Below, in pieces: positions 41,878-51,175 of a DNA stretch of 64,000 bases. The stretch's first letter is position 1. Each line of letters begins with the position of its first letter. A model generated the notes under the pieces. That model made no database searches and had not been told where the DNA came from. It was given only the letters and a program-made list of their open reading frames with translations. A program made the translations under genes and the position numbers. Source of the stretch: Bacillus sp. KH172YL63 (GTDB taxonomy: Bacteria > Bacillota > Bacilli > Bacillales > Bacillaceae_B); NCBI RefSeq assembly GCF_011398925.1, contig NZ_AP022842.1:236001-300000 (forward strand), written 5' to 3'.

Positions 41878-44097
41878 ATGTTTGATTTAAAGGATTTTCG
41901 ACAAAATGTACTAAAGATGACGCAGGACGACTTTGCGAAGATGATAGGGGTTCGGCAGGATTATGTCTCTAGAATGGAAAAGACTCCTGAGGCAATTGAA
42001 TTCAGTATGCTTTTAAAAATAGCTCAAGCAACAGGTACAACTTTAGATGAGTTGGTAGGATATAAAAAGTCTATACCTAATGCTTTAGAGGTAAGTAACA
42101 CATGGGAGACCTCTTCATTTATTAAAAAGACATTGCTTGACTACATAAAGATGAAAACTGAAGATATAAGGCTATCATCTGAAGAAAAATATAAAAAAAT
42201 GATTAAAGACTTATATCAAATGATTGAATCAACCATTGTTAAGCCTTCCGTTGCAATAGTAGGTATGTCTGACGCTGGAAAGAGCAGATTAATTAATTCT
42301 CTTTTAGGTATGGATAAAATGCCAACTTCATGGACACCAACCACATCAATAAGCGTACATATTAAACATATTGATGATCGGCCAGACTTTATAGAAGATG
42401 AAGTGTGGATTTTTAAAGGTGATAAGAATGGATTCGATGTTAAAAAGCTTACTAATGAAAACTATTGTAGTAAATGGAAAATCGCAGGTGGAACTACATC
42501 CTTGTTAGCTGATTATGGCACGCGTCAAGGAGACAAATACGATATTGAGGATGCTTCGGCTGCTGTAATTTTTGTAGAAAGTTCTATATTACAAATATGC
42601 GATATTGTTGACTTACCTGGATTTGGCACAGGTGATAGAAAAAACGATGATATTCTAGCACAGAAATCAAGAGAAATTGCAGACGTTGTTATTTATATGT
42701 CGATTGCTAATGGTTTCTTACGAGGTACGGATATTGAGTTTTTAAAAACGACTTTAAACTCTTTACCTGTTATTGAGAATAAAGGGAACAAACTAAGTCC
42801 TCTTAACAATTTATTTATTGTTGCATCTCAGTCACACACCGTTGATAACGGAAATAAAACGGAGTTAGAAAGAATTTTAGACGCAGGTGCAACTAGATTA
42901 TATAGTGAAGTTCCGGAAGAGATTTGGCAAAATCGAGAGGAACAATCGGTTTATAAGCATACAATAAATGATTTAAGAAATAGATTCTTTACCTATACAA
43001 CCGATAAGCCTTATTTGAGAGAAGACTTTGAGCGGGAAGTTAAACAACTTTTAGAAAACCTCCCTACAATAATTAATAAAAATGCAAAGGAGTCGTTACA
43101 AAAGTACGTTGAAGACTCAAAGATATTACTTGAAAATGATATCGAGCAATATGAAAAAATCATTTATGAAAGAGAAAAGTATAAACAATTACTAGCTGAT
43201 ATTCGTAAAAATGAACCGATACGAATTCAAGAAAACCAAAAAGCTAGAATGGAAGTACTAGAAAAAGTAGAGAAGCTTCATAAGGAGTCAATCAAACAGT
43301 TTGAGGATGAATTTGCTTCTATTATTTCGGTTGATAATATTGTTGAAATTATTAAAGATAAAAAGTATAAAAAGAAAAAACAAGACATGGAAAGCCTTGC
43401 AGGATACCTAAGTAGTAAAATTCAAGCAAAGATGCAAGTTGTTTTAAAGGACAATGCGGAAGATTTAAATAAATCCATTGATAAATACCTAAAGAACTTC
43501 AATGTTCAAATTAATAAGTTTGAAAGTGAGCTAAAAGGGTTCCAGGTAAATTTTGACGCGGTAAAGGCTTTTGCCAGCGGATTAGCGGGTCTAGCTACCT
43601 TTGGCGGTCTTGCAATCTGGGCTTCAACACTAGGAAATTTAGGAGCATATATCTTAGTGGCTAAGGGAGTAAGTGTTCTGTCAGCACTTGGGATTACAGT
43701 AGCTGGAGGAACAGCTGGTGCGGCCTCGGTGGTTGCTGCGCTTGGTGGTCCGATAACATTAGGAATAGCTTTGGCTGTTATTGTTAGCTTGTCAGTATTT
43801 GCCTTTGCAACAGGAGGTTGGCAAAAAGGTATTGCTAAAAAGATTGTTAAGGAATATTCAGCCCAAGATACATTTGGTCAATTTGTAGAAGAAATTGATA
43901 AGTTTTGGGATGATACTGAGAATGCATTTAACGCAGCAGCTGACTACTTAGATGATGAGTGGAAAAAATATGTTGATGATTTAAACGATATGGTATCTTC
44001 TTATAGCATTAAAGATATTGAACAGAGAATTATTAATGCCATTAACCTAAAAGATTTTTTCGTAGAAATGCCATTGTCAGAACCAGCAATGGCATAA
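41878..44097 (+). CDS. XRE-type HTH domain fused to a dynamin-like GTPase
   Basis: The 739-residue product joins parts not usually found together. Residues about 3-62 form a Cro/C1-type helix-turn-helix (TQDDFAKMIGVRQDYVSRME). From about 123 there is a dynamin-like GTPase: P-loop GMSDAGKS (129-136), WTPTTS switch threonines (152-157) and DLPGFG (245-250). Residues about 400-560 are strongly helical and likely coiled coil. A glycine-rich hydrophobic stretch of two or more membrane helices spans about 563-647, followed by an acidic helical tail. This resembles bacterial dynamin-like proteins that remodel membranes. The fused DNA-binding domain suggests self-regulation or DNA sensing. It is the first of four closely spaced genes. 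Function is inferred only. Confidence 0.85.
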   Translation: MFDLKDFRQNVLKMTQDDFAKMIGVRQDYVSRMEKTPEAIEFSMLLKIAQATGTTLDELVGYKKSIPNALEVSNTWETSSFIKKTLLDYIKMKTEDIRLSSEEKYKKMIKDLYQMIESTIVKPSVAIVGMSDAGKSRLINSLLGMDKMPTSWTPTTSISVHIKHIDDRPDFIEDEVWIFKGDKNGFDVKKLTNENYCSKWKIAGGTTSLLADYGTRQGDKYDIEDASAAVIFVESSILQICDIVDLPGFGTGDRKNDDILAQKSREIADVVIYMSIANGFLRGTDIEFLKTTLNSLPVIENKGNKLSPLNNLFIVASQSHTVDNGNKTELERILDAGATRLYSEVPEEIWQNREEQSVYKHTINDLRNRFFTYTTDKPYLREDFEREVKQLLENLPTIINKNAKESLQKYVEDSKILLENDIEQYEKIIYEREKYKQLLADIRKNEPIRIQENQKARMEVLEKVEKLHKESIKQFEDEFASIISVDNIVEIIKDKKYKKKKQDMESLAGYLSSKIQAKMQVVLKDNAEDLNKSIDKYLKNFNVQINKFESELKGFQVNFDAVKAFASGLAGLATFGGLAIWASTLGNLGAYILVAKGVSVLSALGITVAGGTAGAASVVAALGGPITLGIALAVIVSLSVFAFATGGWQKGIAKKIVKEYSAQDTFGQFVEEIDKFWDDTENAFNAAADYLDDEWKKYVDDLNDMVSSYSIKDIEQRIINAINLKDFFVEMPLSEPAMA

Positions 44098-44110
44098 TGG
44101 AGGGGATACA

Positions 44111-44956
44111 ATGATAACTACTACAGATCAGCTAGCCTTATTTCAGGAATACTTCGATAAAAATGATGTTTGGCAAGCAAACTTGATTATTAAGAATCTA
44201 TTCAATAAAAATATAAGTGATCGTGATGTATTTCAAGCATTTTTTGAATTTAGCATGAAAATTGCAAAGTGGAATATTGACATCCCAACTCGAAAAGTAT
44301 TTTTAGATCAGGCATCTTCTTCTATTCTATTTTTTAGTGAAAATGCAGAGTTGAGCCCGGACGTTCTTGGGATGATACAGGCTTGCCAAAGTGAAGTGGA
44401 CGAACTTCGTAATGGAATCCTTCAAGTAGAAGAAGTGCAATCAAGTCGTAATTTTGAAGAAGTCAAAAAAGAACAAACGGAATTTTTGCGCCAGCTTACT
44501 GAATACAAGTATGAACTTGTTAAATGTCAAGACCAAACACAATTCAATACAATTCTTGAAAAAGTTAAAGTGGCTGAGGAACAAATTAATGAAGCTATTC
44601 TTGATAAGGATGAAGGAGGTCTGTATCAAGAACTAACAAGGGAGTACCCGAATGTAATTAGCTCCAAGCTGACTGAATTCGAACAGTTAAAAATTAAATC
44701 CTACAATAAAAAGGCCGTAAGTGATTTCCAATATGTTTATAACGAGTTCAAGAATAATGAAGATAAGTATAAAGATAGTATGCTTAATTTAAAACGACTT
44801 GTTGGCAATAGGTTGTTCTCCTATGATTCAAGTCAATTAGTTAATGAGACATTAATCTATTACAACCATATCTATTCTTACATTTTCGGTCAGCTTAACG
44901 AAGAAGGGAAATTTAAGTTAACCGAGTTAGCAATTGAAATTGAAAAAGTAAAATAA
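44111..44956 (+). CDS. Helical protein of the XRE-dynamin operon
   Basis: A 281-residue protein I do not recognise. It is predicted to be almost all helix, with heptad-like charged stretches (about 100-215) and no membrane segment, signal peptide or enzymatic motif. GGAGGGGATACA precedes the ATG, 13 bases after the GTPase stop, so it is in the same operon. Small helical partners are common beside bacterial dynamins that work as pairs, so it may be an adaptor or regulator. Confidence 0.75.
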   Translation: MITTTDQLALFQEYFDKNDVWQANLIIKNLFNKNISDRDVFQAFFEFSMKIAKWNIDIPTRKVFLDQASSSILFFSENAELSPDVLGMIQACQSEVDELRNGILQVEEVQSSRNFEEVKKEQTEFLRQLTEYKYELVKCQDQTQFNTILEKVKVAEEQINEAILDKDEGGLYQELTREYPNVISSKLTEFEQLKIKSYNKKAVSDFQYVYNEFKNNEDKYKDSMLNLKRLVGNRLFSYDSSQLVNETLIYYNHIYSYIFGQLNEEGKFKLTELAIEIEKVK

Positions 44957-44968
44957 CAGGAGGTCCTC

Positions 44969-46096
44969 ATGTTTAGTAAAAGAAGGTCTATAATACGTCC
45001 AGCGGGTCTCTCCATTTCATTTTCAAATGCGAATATTATTGCTATGCCAATACATAGTACAAATACATTCGGGACAATCAATACAACAAATGCCTACAAT
45101 GAACAATTTGATCAGATTTTTACGAATTTAAATGAGAGGCGACAGGAGTTACATGCTAAAGTAAGTTCATTGTCGCATGGAGATACATCCCTTCGTAATG
45201 AAGGGGTCTCCATCGCTTGGAAATATGAGCAGGCAGAGATAAAAATGGGCGGACAAGGCACTGCTGGCTGGAGTAAAGGGCAGAGGCAGGAGATTCTTGA
45301 TACGGGAAAAGTTCGAGGTGCCGAGGGGCATCATATTAATTCGGTTAAGGATCATCCAGGTGAACAAGCCAATCCAGATAACATAAAGATTGTAAAAAGC
45401 AAGCAGGAGCATTTAGCAGAGCACGGGGGAGACTTTCGTAATCCAACGGAAGGTGAACTTGTTGATCGAAATGCCCGACTAGAGGATGTTAATAATCAAC
45501 GCGTGTTTAAAAACGAATTAACTGGAATCGGCTTAGCAGCTGCTATTGGCTTAGGAGTAGGATTTACCATTGGAGCTATTGCCACACTTGCAAAACATGG
45601 TGTTTCTTCTAAATCGTTAATGGAAGCAGGTGTCGTTGGGCTTAAAACAGGGACTGAATCTTCAGCGCTTGCAGTAGTCAATCATGGAATTGTCCGAGGA
45701 ATAGGAGAAGCAGCGACTACTGCACTAGCTCAAACCGCTTCTGAACGACTAGGCTTTGCTTTAACAGAGAACCTATTAAAAATGTGTAATATGGCTGTAG
45801 TCGGTGCAGTTTCGTCTATTGTGTTTAGTGCATATGTTTTTATAAAGCTAAAGTGGAAGGGGAATACCACTTCATTCGCTCTCAAACAGGCTGGTAAAAC
45901 ACTTGGATATTCGCTAGGGGTTCTCTTTATCTCGATAGTCGCCCAAGGCATTTGGGGAGGCTATGCTGGTCTAATAGCATCGCTTAGCATCGGTATCCTA
46001 ATGACTTTTTACCACTTTATAAAGAATAAATTGTTCGAAAAGCTTCTTGAGGAGATTAGGCATTTTACCATTAATAAAGTAAGACCAATTTATTGA
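44969..46096 (+). CDS. GHH/HNH-type nuclease with C-terminal membrane domain
   Basis: The 375-residue product has a nuclease signature: AEGHHINSV (118-126), then PDNIK (136-140) and EHLAEHGG (147-154). This is the GHH form of the HNH/EndoVII fold common in polymorphic toxins. Behind it are glycine-rich hydrophobic segments (about 186-207, 272-295 and 317-352). The order, nuclease first and membrane part last, differs from typical secreted toxins, where the toxin domain is C-terminal. It has a strong AGGAGG site, 12 bases after the previous gene. It may be an effector that damages DNA at the membrane. Confidence 0.75.
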   Translation: MFSKRRSIIRPAGLSISFSNANIIAMPIHSTNTFGTINTTNAYNEQFDQIFTNLNERRQELHAKVSSLSHGDTSLRNEGVSIAWKYEQAEIKMGGQGTAGWSKGQRQEILDTGKVRGAEGHHINSVKDHPGEQANPDNIKIVKSKQEHLAEHGGDFRNPTEGELVDRNARLEDVNNQRVFKNELTGIGLAAAIGLGVGFTIGAIATLAKHGVSSKSLMEAGVVGLKTGTESSALAVVNHGIVRGIGEAATTALAQTASERLGFALTENLLKMCNMAVVGAVSSIVFSAYVFIKLKWKGNTTSFALKQAGKTLGYSLGVLFISIVAQGIWGGYAGLIASLSIGILMTFYHFIKNKLFEKLLEEIRHFTINKVRPIY

Positions 46097-46112
46097 TAGG
46101 GAGGTGAGGATA

Positions 46113-46496
46113 TTGCTTTACGAAAAGTTTGTCAAAAAAGCAAAACAGCAAGATGAACGAAATGATTTTGCGGAATTAGAGGATTCAACTAGTAAGAGCC
46201 TTCCAGAACCAGTACGTAAATTTTACAGTTATGCTAATCCAGTTGACGTAGAACTAAGGATGTCAGACCTAACATCAATAAAGTTATATTCTGCTGATTC
46301 CTTACCAGCACTACAACAAGAATATAGAATGCCTGAAGAATTCTTCGTAGTTGCTACAAGAGAAGGAGATCCTATTTTCATTAAAAATGGGAAGGTATAC
46401 ACTGCCGTTCATGGTGCGGGAGAATGGGAGAAGGAACTGTTATTTAATTCTTTTAACGAGTTCTTAGAGAATATCATTGATCAGATAAAGCTTTAG
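46113..46496 (+). CDS. SUKH/SMI1-KNR4-like candidate immunity protein
   Basis: A 127-residue protein. LPEPVRKFYSYANPVDVEL, FFVVATREGDPIFI and the C-terminal SFNEFLENI resemble SUKH-superfamily proteins, which commonly neutralise nuclease toxins. TTG 46113 is preferred because AGGGAGG lies eight bases upstream; GTG 46104 falls inside that site. It follows the nuclease gene by 16 bases, the usual effector-immunity order. The family call rests on pattern only. Confidence 0.6.
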   Translation: MLYEKFVKKAKQQDERNDFAELEDSTSKSLPEPVRKFYSYANPVDVELRMSDLTSIKLYSADSLPALQQEYRMPEEFFVVATREGDPIFIKNGKVYTAVHGAGEWEKELLFNSFNEFLENIIDQIKL

Positions 46497-46602
46497 GAAC
46501 ACCAATCCCACGTCACCTGTATGTTTTACCTATCATTAAGGTTCTCATAAGATAAAAGTCATTATTACGCAGTACAAATCAACTGTTCTATAGAAAAGCT
46601 AA

Positions 46603-46633
46603 GTGAAAGCAAAATGATTAATTTTGCTTTCAC
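46603..46633. terminator. Perfect inverted repeat behind the XRE-dynamin operon
   Basis: GTGAAAGCAAAAT and ATTTTGCTTTCAC form a perfect 13-base stem with a five-base loop between the operon and the converging int2. There is no long T-run on either side, so it may be a terminator in both directions or a recombination site. Confidence 0.6.
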
Positions 46634-46648
46634 CATAATTAATCATCA

Positions 46649-47884
46649 CTATTCACTTTCCATGAAGTTATCAAATTTATCAGATGCTTCTCTCTTCTCA
46701 GGGTCTGTAATATGAAGATATATCTTCCTGGTTATTTCATCATCAAAATGACCTAATCGATCTCTAATGTCTTCCAGTTCAACTCCAGCTGCCGCAAGTA
46801 GTGAAGTGTGTGTATGACGTAAGCTATGAGGAGAGAGCTTCATATTTAAATTAGCTAATTTAAGTAATCTTTTCATCCTATTTTCCACTAACTTGGTTAA
46901 GATAGGGAGGCCATGATGGTTATTAACATTTGTAAAAATAAATCCTTTATTAGTGTATAGGTCCCCTAATCTAACAATGGTTCTTTCTTGTTCTTCTTTA
47001 TGCTTTTTAAGCATTTCAATCACAAGACTTGATACAATAATTTTACGTTTAGATTTCTCTGTCTTAGGTTGTACCAATACGTACTTAGCGATATTGTTAT
47101 TTTCGTTATAGTACGTTTTGTTAATGCGGACAGTTCGCTTAGTAAAATCAATATCTTTCCATTTAAGTACTACTAATTCACCTACCCGCATACCAGTGTA
47201 CGCTAGCATAGTGAAAATGAGATCATCCATAAGCAGTCCATTTTTCTTTGCTGAATTCAAAAAGATTTTCAGCTCTTTTTTCTCAAAGTAATTTGGAAGA
47301 TCCTCATCTGAATTCTTCTGATCATCCTCATCTGTTTCTTTAATTACTTTAGGATCTTTTTTAATATAAGCCTTTTTTGCTGGATCTTCTCTTATCAGTT
47401 TCTTATGAACGGCCATATCAAATATCATTTTACCTGTTGCTAAGATGCCCTCCAGTGTACTTTTGGCCAAATTATTAGCTTTTAGATCATCTAGAGCATC
47501 TTGGAACATTTCCTCTGAAACGTTTTTAAGTTTAATGTGAGCAAGGTAGGGGAGTAATTTATTTATGCTATATTTTCGAAGTCGAAGTGTACCAGGTTTA
47601 GGACAAGTTCGTTCAATATACATAGACAACCATTGTTCAGCAAAGTCCTTAAACAAAATATCAGATTCCTTAATAAATGTACCTTGTTTCACATCAGTGA
47701 TTATCGCTCTTACAGCATCTTCTGCATCTCCCCTTGTTTTAAATCCACCTCTGCTTTCCTGTCTTCTTTCCCCCGTTTTGGGGTCTGGTCCAATGTCTAC
47801 CCAAAACGTCCAGGTTTTACCACCACAGGCGCATTTCTTTTTAGGGTTGCACTTACAATTCCTTCTTTTATAATGACCTTTCAT
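46649..47884 (-). CDS. Tyrosine recombinase / integrase 2
   Basis: A 411-residue integrase clearly paralogous to int1, with the same start (MKGHYKRRNCKCN, compare MKGHFYRRNCTCK), the same cysteine cluster and the same C-terminal motifs (YTGMRVGELVVL, HSLRHTHTSLL, LGHFDDE, KIYLH). It has an extra acidic insert near residue 190 (TDEDDQKNSDEDL). Two excisionase-like genes lie upstream on the same strand. It would serve a second element accreted next to the first. Confidence 0.93.
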   Translation of the reverse strand: MKGHYKRRNCKCNPKKKCACGGKTWTFWVDIGPDPKTGERRQESRGGFKTRGDAEDAVRAIITDVKQGTFIKESDILFKDFAEQWLSMYIERTCPKPGTLRLRKYSINKLLPYLAHIKLKNVSEEMFQDALDDLKANNLAKSTLEGILATGKMIFDMAVHKKLIREDPAKKAYIKKDPKVIKETDEDDQKNSDEDLPNYFEKKELKIFLNSAKKNGLLMDDLIFTMLAYTGMRVGELVVLKWKDIDFTKRTVRINKTYYNENNNIAKYVLVQPKTEKSKRKIIVSSLVIEMLKKHKEEQERTIVRLGDLYTNKGFIFTNVNNHHGLPILTKLVENRMKRLLKLANLNMKLSPHSLRHTHTSLLAAAGVELEDIRDRLGHFDDEITRKIYLHITDPEKREASDKFDNFMESE

Positions 47885-48003
47885 ACTCCTTTGTTACCTC
47901 ACTTCCAAATATAAATAATATAATGTAGAAAGGTAGGAGAAGGCTCCACATAAATTATTACTAGAGCCTTTCCCTATATACTTGTTTCCATCAGTGGCTA
48001 TGC

Positions 48004-48225
48004 TTATTTCTTATTCTTCAGTCGTTTAATCCACTGCATTAAATCATCTTTTTCCACTCTTTTTGAAATCCCAATTTCATAGTTGGGAATTCCACCATGC
48101 TCAACATGCACTTTTAATAACTCGTAAACTGTTTTTCTAGATATTCCAAGGAATTCTGAAATCTGTTGTGCTGTCAAAGTATCCGGTAGCGATTCCCAAG
48201 TTGTGTGTTTTTTTGTTTTGTTCAT
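48004..48225 (-). CDS. Excisionase-like HTH protein
   Basis: A 73-residue protein of the MerR/excisionase helix-turn-helix type: LTAQQISEFLGISRKTVYELLK forms the DNA-binding helix pair. Such proteins bend DNA for excision by tyrosine integrases. It lies 119 bases upstream of int2, on the same strand. AGGAGG is seven bases from its ATG. A paralogue is at 48698-48925, and both have related leaders. Confidence 0.85.
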   Translation of the reverse strand: MNKTKKHTTWESLPDTLTAQQISEFLGISRKTVYELLKVHVEHGGIPNYEIGISKRVEKDDLMQWIKRLKNKK

Positions 48226-48253
48226 AATAAATTCCTCCTGAAGGTCAAAAGAA

Positions 48254-48369
48254 AAACCCCACAGATGAGAAAAGAAGGCACACTCCTACCAAGACAACAA
48301 GGTGGTTTAACGTGACCAACTTATTTCTTGGATTGGATGGGTGCTTCCTCATTCCAATCTGTGGGGTTT
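48254..48369 (-). promoter_or_regulatory. Structured leader of the first excisionase-like gene
   Basis: On the reverse strand AAACCCCACAGAT (48369-48357) pairs with ATCTGTGGGGTTT (48266-48254) across about 90 bases. The 3' arm runs into TTCTTTT and ends about 15 bases before the ribosome binding site. This looks like a transcription attenuator. The gap from 48370 to 48697 holds no gene I can support. Confidence 0.65.
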
Positions 48370-48697
48370 AACTTAACCCAGTTCATTTTATTCTTTCTGG
48401 TTTTCATGTTAACTTATTTCTTTTAGAATGGCGAACATAGGTACGAAACTTTTTTATGTTTTTTCTTGAGGTTATATATATTCTCTTTTTAATGAATAAT
48501 ACGGAATACAAGACTAGTAAGCGGGTGTTTTACTACAGCTCAAAGTTTTTTTGCTCCTGACAGAGATTATCCCCGTCGTAGCACTATGTCAGGCGTGGAA
48601 CAAAGAATATAAAATTAAGAGATAGATAAATACTCCAAGGATTCTTTACTATACCTTAAATGGATTTGTTTCTTTTATTAATAGGTAAATACGTTCT

Positions 48698-48925
48698 TTA
48701 TTTTGAGTTGCTCTCTTTTCTCCCTTCATGCCATTGTTTAAACTCCGTTTTGTCTACCTTTATTGATGCTCCAATTCGAAATGTAGGGATTCCACCATGC
48801 TCGATATGAACTTCAAACAACTCATATACTCTTCTTTTGGATATCCCGAGAATCTTGCATATGTGTTGCGCTGTCAAAGTATCCGGTAGCAATTCCCACG
48901 GGATGTGTGTTTCTGCTTTTTTCAA
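48698..48925 (-). CDS. Second excisionase-like HTH protein
   Basis: A 75-residue paralogue of 48004-48225, sharing ELLPDTLTAQ, the helix-turn-helix ICKILGISKRRVYELFE and HIEHGGIP. TTG 48925 lies behind AGGAGGG with a good spacing; a longer reading upstream would run through the structured leader and is rejected. It may be the excisionase of another element, or a duplicated regulator. Confidence 0.8.
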   Translation of the reverse strand: MKKAETHIPWELLPDTLTAQHICKILGISKRRVYELFEVHIEHGGIPTFRIGASIKVDKTEFKQWHEGRKESNSK

Positions 48926-48955
48926 TTTCTTACCCTCCTGTTCAATCAAAAAAGA

Positions 48956-49075
48956 AAACCCCACAGATTTGGAAAGAAAGGCAGACTGCATCCAAGATAA
49001 AAGATTACATACTTTTTTAGAAGTAATCTTATACGTCGAATACAGGTCCTTCCTGTGATCCAATCTGTGGGGTTT
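48956..49075 (-). promoter_or_regulatory. Structured leader of the second excisionase-like gene
   Basis: AAACCCCACAGATT and AATCTGTGGGGTTT (14-base arms at the two ends) pair across about 92 bases. The reverse-strand 3' arm is followed by TCTTTTTTG just before the ribosome binding site. The arms and the adjoining GGA are the same as in the leader at 48254-48369, while the middle is different. The gap 49076-49348 holds nothing else I can identify. Confidence 0.65.
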
Positions 49076-49348
49076 ACCCAATTGATTTTGTTAAATATTA
49101 TTATGTTACACATCATAGAGTGGAATATAATGAACTGTCAAGTACTGAATTGCGATGATATTTTCCGGTAGATATAAATCTAAGTGAAAGAAAATTTATC
49201 ATTAATTAGTATGTAGGGATACTCTTCACTTATAGTTTACATAGCTACTGTTGTTGTGATAGATTTTAAATATAAGCAATTCATAAAAAATTAATTGAAC
49301 TCGTTGCCATATAATTTAATAGTCTATTTTAAATAGATCTAGAGCAGA

Positions 49349-49421
49349 AGCACTGTCTCTATATCTGCAGAAATACACCATACGTGTATCCTCTTCAGAT
49401 ATAAGGACAGTGCTTTTTTTG
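49349..49421 (+). terminator. Leader hairpin before the recombinase trio
   Basis: A long hairpin is built from AGCACTGTC/GACAGTGCT (outer), TATATCTG/CAGATATA (middle) and ATACAC/GTGTAT (tip), and ends in seven T residues 70 bases before the first recombinase. It has the form of an attenuator controlling the trio. Confidence 0.8.
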
Positions 49422-49491
49422 TTGCTATATGCTTCCGAGAAAATGATTTGCGGTTTTAGTTTTTAAAAAAGTCTTTAAGGAGGATTTTATT

Positions 49492-51174
49492 ATGCAATAC
49501 CGAGAGTCACTTCAATTATCTTTATTTGATTTTACTTTGGATGAAGCGGATCAACAGAAAAGCATAGACGGGCATTTTTTAGAAGTTGACTTGGCTGTTT
49601 CCAAAAATGAACTTTGTGGTGCTTCTCCAAATGACTTTGAACAGGAAGGTATCGATAAGGAAGAGAAACAACCAGTCGAGAGAGAAGGAGAGACCATTTC
49701 GGAATTTGACGGAATAAGCACTGTAGAAGGCTTTTTGAATAAGTATTTTTCTGGAACTGAGGAAAAGGCTATAACTGCATGGTCCGGAAGTTATCTGACT
49801 AAAACATCGCAGGAACTAGGTTTAAAATCAAAATGGCTTGAGCATAATGGAGATAAATTTTCAAAGGAAGAGTTGATCTCCATTATGGAAAGCTTATTTA
49901 AAACCTCCCATCAAAAGAACGTGATTCCTTTAGGAGAGGAAGGGTTAAAGCAGTGGTTCATAGACAATATGATCAGTGAACTAGAGTCCAAACCGATTCG
50001 ACAGTTTTTAGTAAAGCGGTCGAAACGGCTCAATTATAAATCGGTGTATATACTCATTTTACGATTTACCGAATTCGAGTCATTGGTCAGTAAGGCAACA
50101 CGGAAAAAACCATTTGAACTTGTACGAGAAGACTTTTTAAATCAAGAACTCTATGAAGAGATAATCACAAGTAAGTTTTATTTTCAAAACTTTGCTTTGT
50201 TTTACAAACAAATGAATCCCTTTACAGAATCGTCTTTAACGTATACACCCAAAGAACGTAAGGAGGTGGTGCTACCGCCGGCCGTGCAATCATTTCTGAC
50301 TTATAAAAAGAGGCAGGGAACGAAACCAGACCGGTTAGATAAGTTTCGATATGAACTGCATCGTTATTTACGATGGTCCTGCAATATTCTAAATGACTTT
50401 AGTACTTATCCAATCGATAAAGTTCCCTTTACCTTGTTTACACAAGAACACTTAAAGACGTATAAAAACTATCTCATCAAAGGGGTCCAAAGCGGCAGGT
50501 TTGCAGAAAATGGTTCCATGAAACATTTTAAAAATATCAAAACCTTTTTTAGAACCCTCTATCATATGAGGTTTATTAAAAACGATATTACAAGGGGCAT
50601 TCGGAATATCGAGGGGGATGACTATCAATCTCGTTACATGCCAACGGATACAGAAATAAAAAAGTTCTTTACTGCCATCGAACAATATTCCGATACACCA
50701 CAACTAGATAAACTGGCATTTGGGTTTATGATCTATCTGGGATTTCGATCATGTGAACTGGCGAGATTACAATGGGAAAACATTAGTTGGACCCTTGAGG
50801 ACGTAAAGTTTACAGCAAAGGGAGGGAAGGTACACTCCTTACCCTTACCTTCACCGCTTATGGATCTCTTGCAGGAGGTAGAAAAACAAGAGAACGGGTT
50901 AGTGTTTGGAATGAAAGAACAACCACTAAGAGCGATCTTGTCTTTAAAGTACCGAATATTTACCTTGATTGCAGACTGGAAAGAGGCGAGTGGTCCCCAT
51001 CAGTTGCGCCACGTGTATATCACGCGTTTAACCGAGAAAAACGTAACACCTAAAGTGCTTAAACGTTTGGCTCGCCACGACGACCTCGCCACGACTTCCC
51101 TATATATCCACCGAACGGAAGGCGAAGTTGGAGAGAAAGCACAACATATTTCTTTTCCGTGGGAGGCGAATTAA
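49492..51174 (+). CDS. Tyrosine recombinase, first of trio (RitA-like)
   Basis: A 560-residue recombinase with a long N-terminal extension and the catalytic domain at the end: GFRSCELARLQW (Arg), GPHQLRHVYITRL (His, Arg), LARHDDLATTSLYIH (His, Tyr). Three adjacent recombinase genes read in one direction, with sizes 560, 393 and 305 aa, match the layout of RIT (recombinase in trio) elements. The ATG has AAGGAGG upstream. The next gene begins two bases after the stop. Confidence 0.88.
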   Translation: MQYRESLQLSLFDFTLDEADQQKSIDGHFLEVDLAVSKNELCGASPNDFEQEGIDKEEKQPVEREGETISEFDGISTVEGFLNKYFSGTEEKAITAWSGSYLTKTSQELGLKSKWLEHNGDKFSKEELISIMESLFKTSHQKNVIPLGEEGLKQWFIDNMISELESKPIRQFLVKRSKRLNYKSVYILILRFTEFESLVSKATRKKPFELVREDFLNQELYEEIITSKFYFQNFALFYKQMNPFTESSLTYTPKERKEVVLPPAVQSFLTYKKRQGTKPDRLDKFRYELHRYLRWSCNILNDFSTYPIDKVPFTLFTQEHLKTYKNYLIKGVQSGRFAENGSMKHFKNIKTFFRTLYHMRFIKNDITRGIRNIEGDDYQSRYMPTDTEIKKFFTAIEQYSDTPQLDKLAFGFMIYLGFRSCELARLQWENISWTLEDVKFTAKGGKVHSLPLPSPLMDLLQEVEKQENGLVFGMKEQPLRAILSLKYRIFTLIADWKEASGPHQLRHVYITRLTEKNVTPKVLKRLARHDDLATTSLYIHRTEGEVGEKAQHISFPWEAN

Positions 51175-51175
51175 C

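Noticed and set aside
44441..44636. 60-codon frames in both directions inside the helical protein gene
   Set aside because: They are low-complexity shadows without ribosome binding sites, inside a well-supported longer gene.
41640..46590. Short shared ACGCAGTAC near 41655 (reverse strand) and 46567 (plus strand) as element ends
   Set aside because: Nine bases in opposite orientation could be chance, and no longer match surrounds it.
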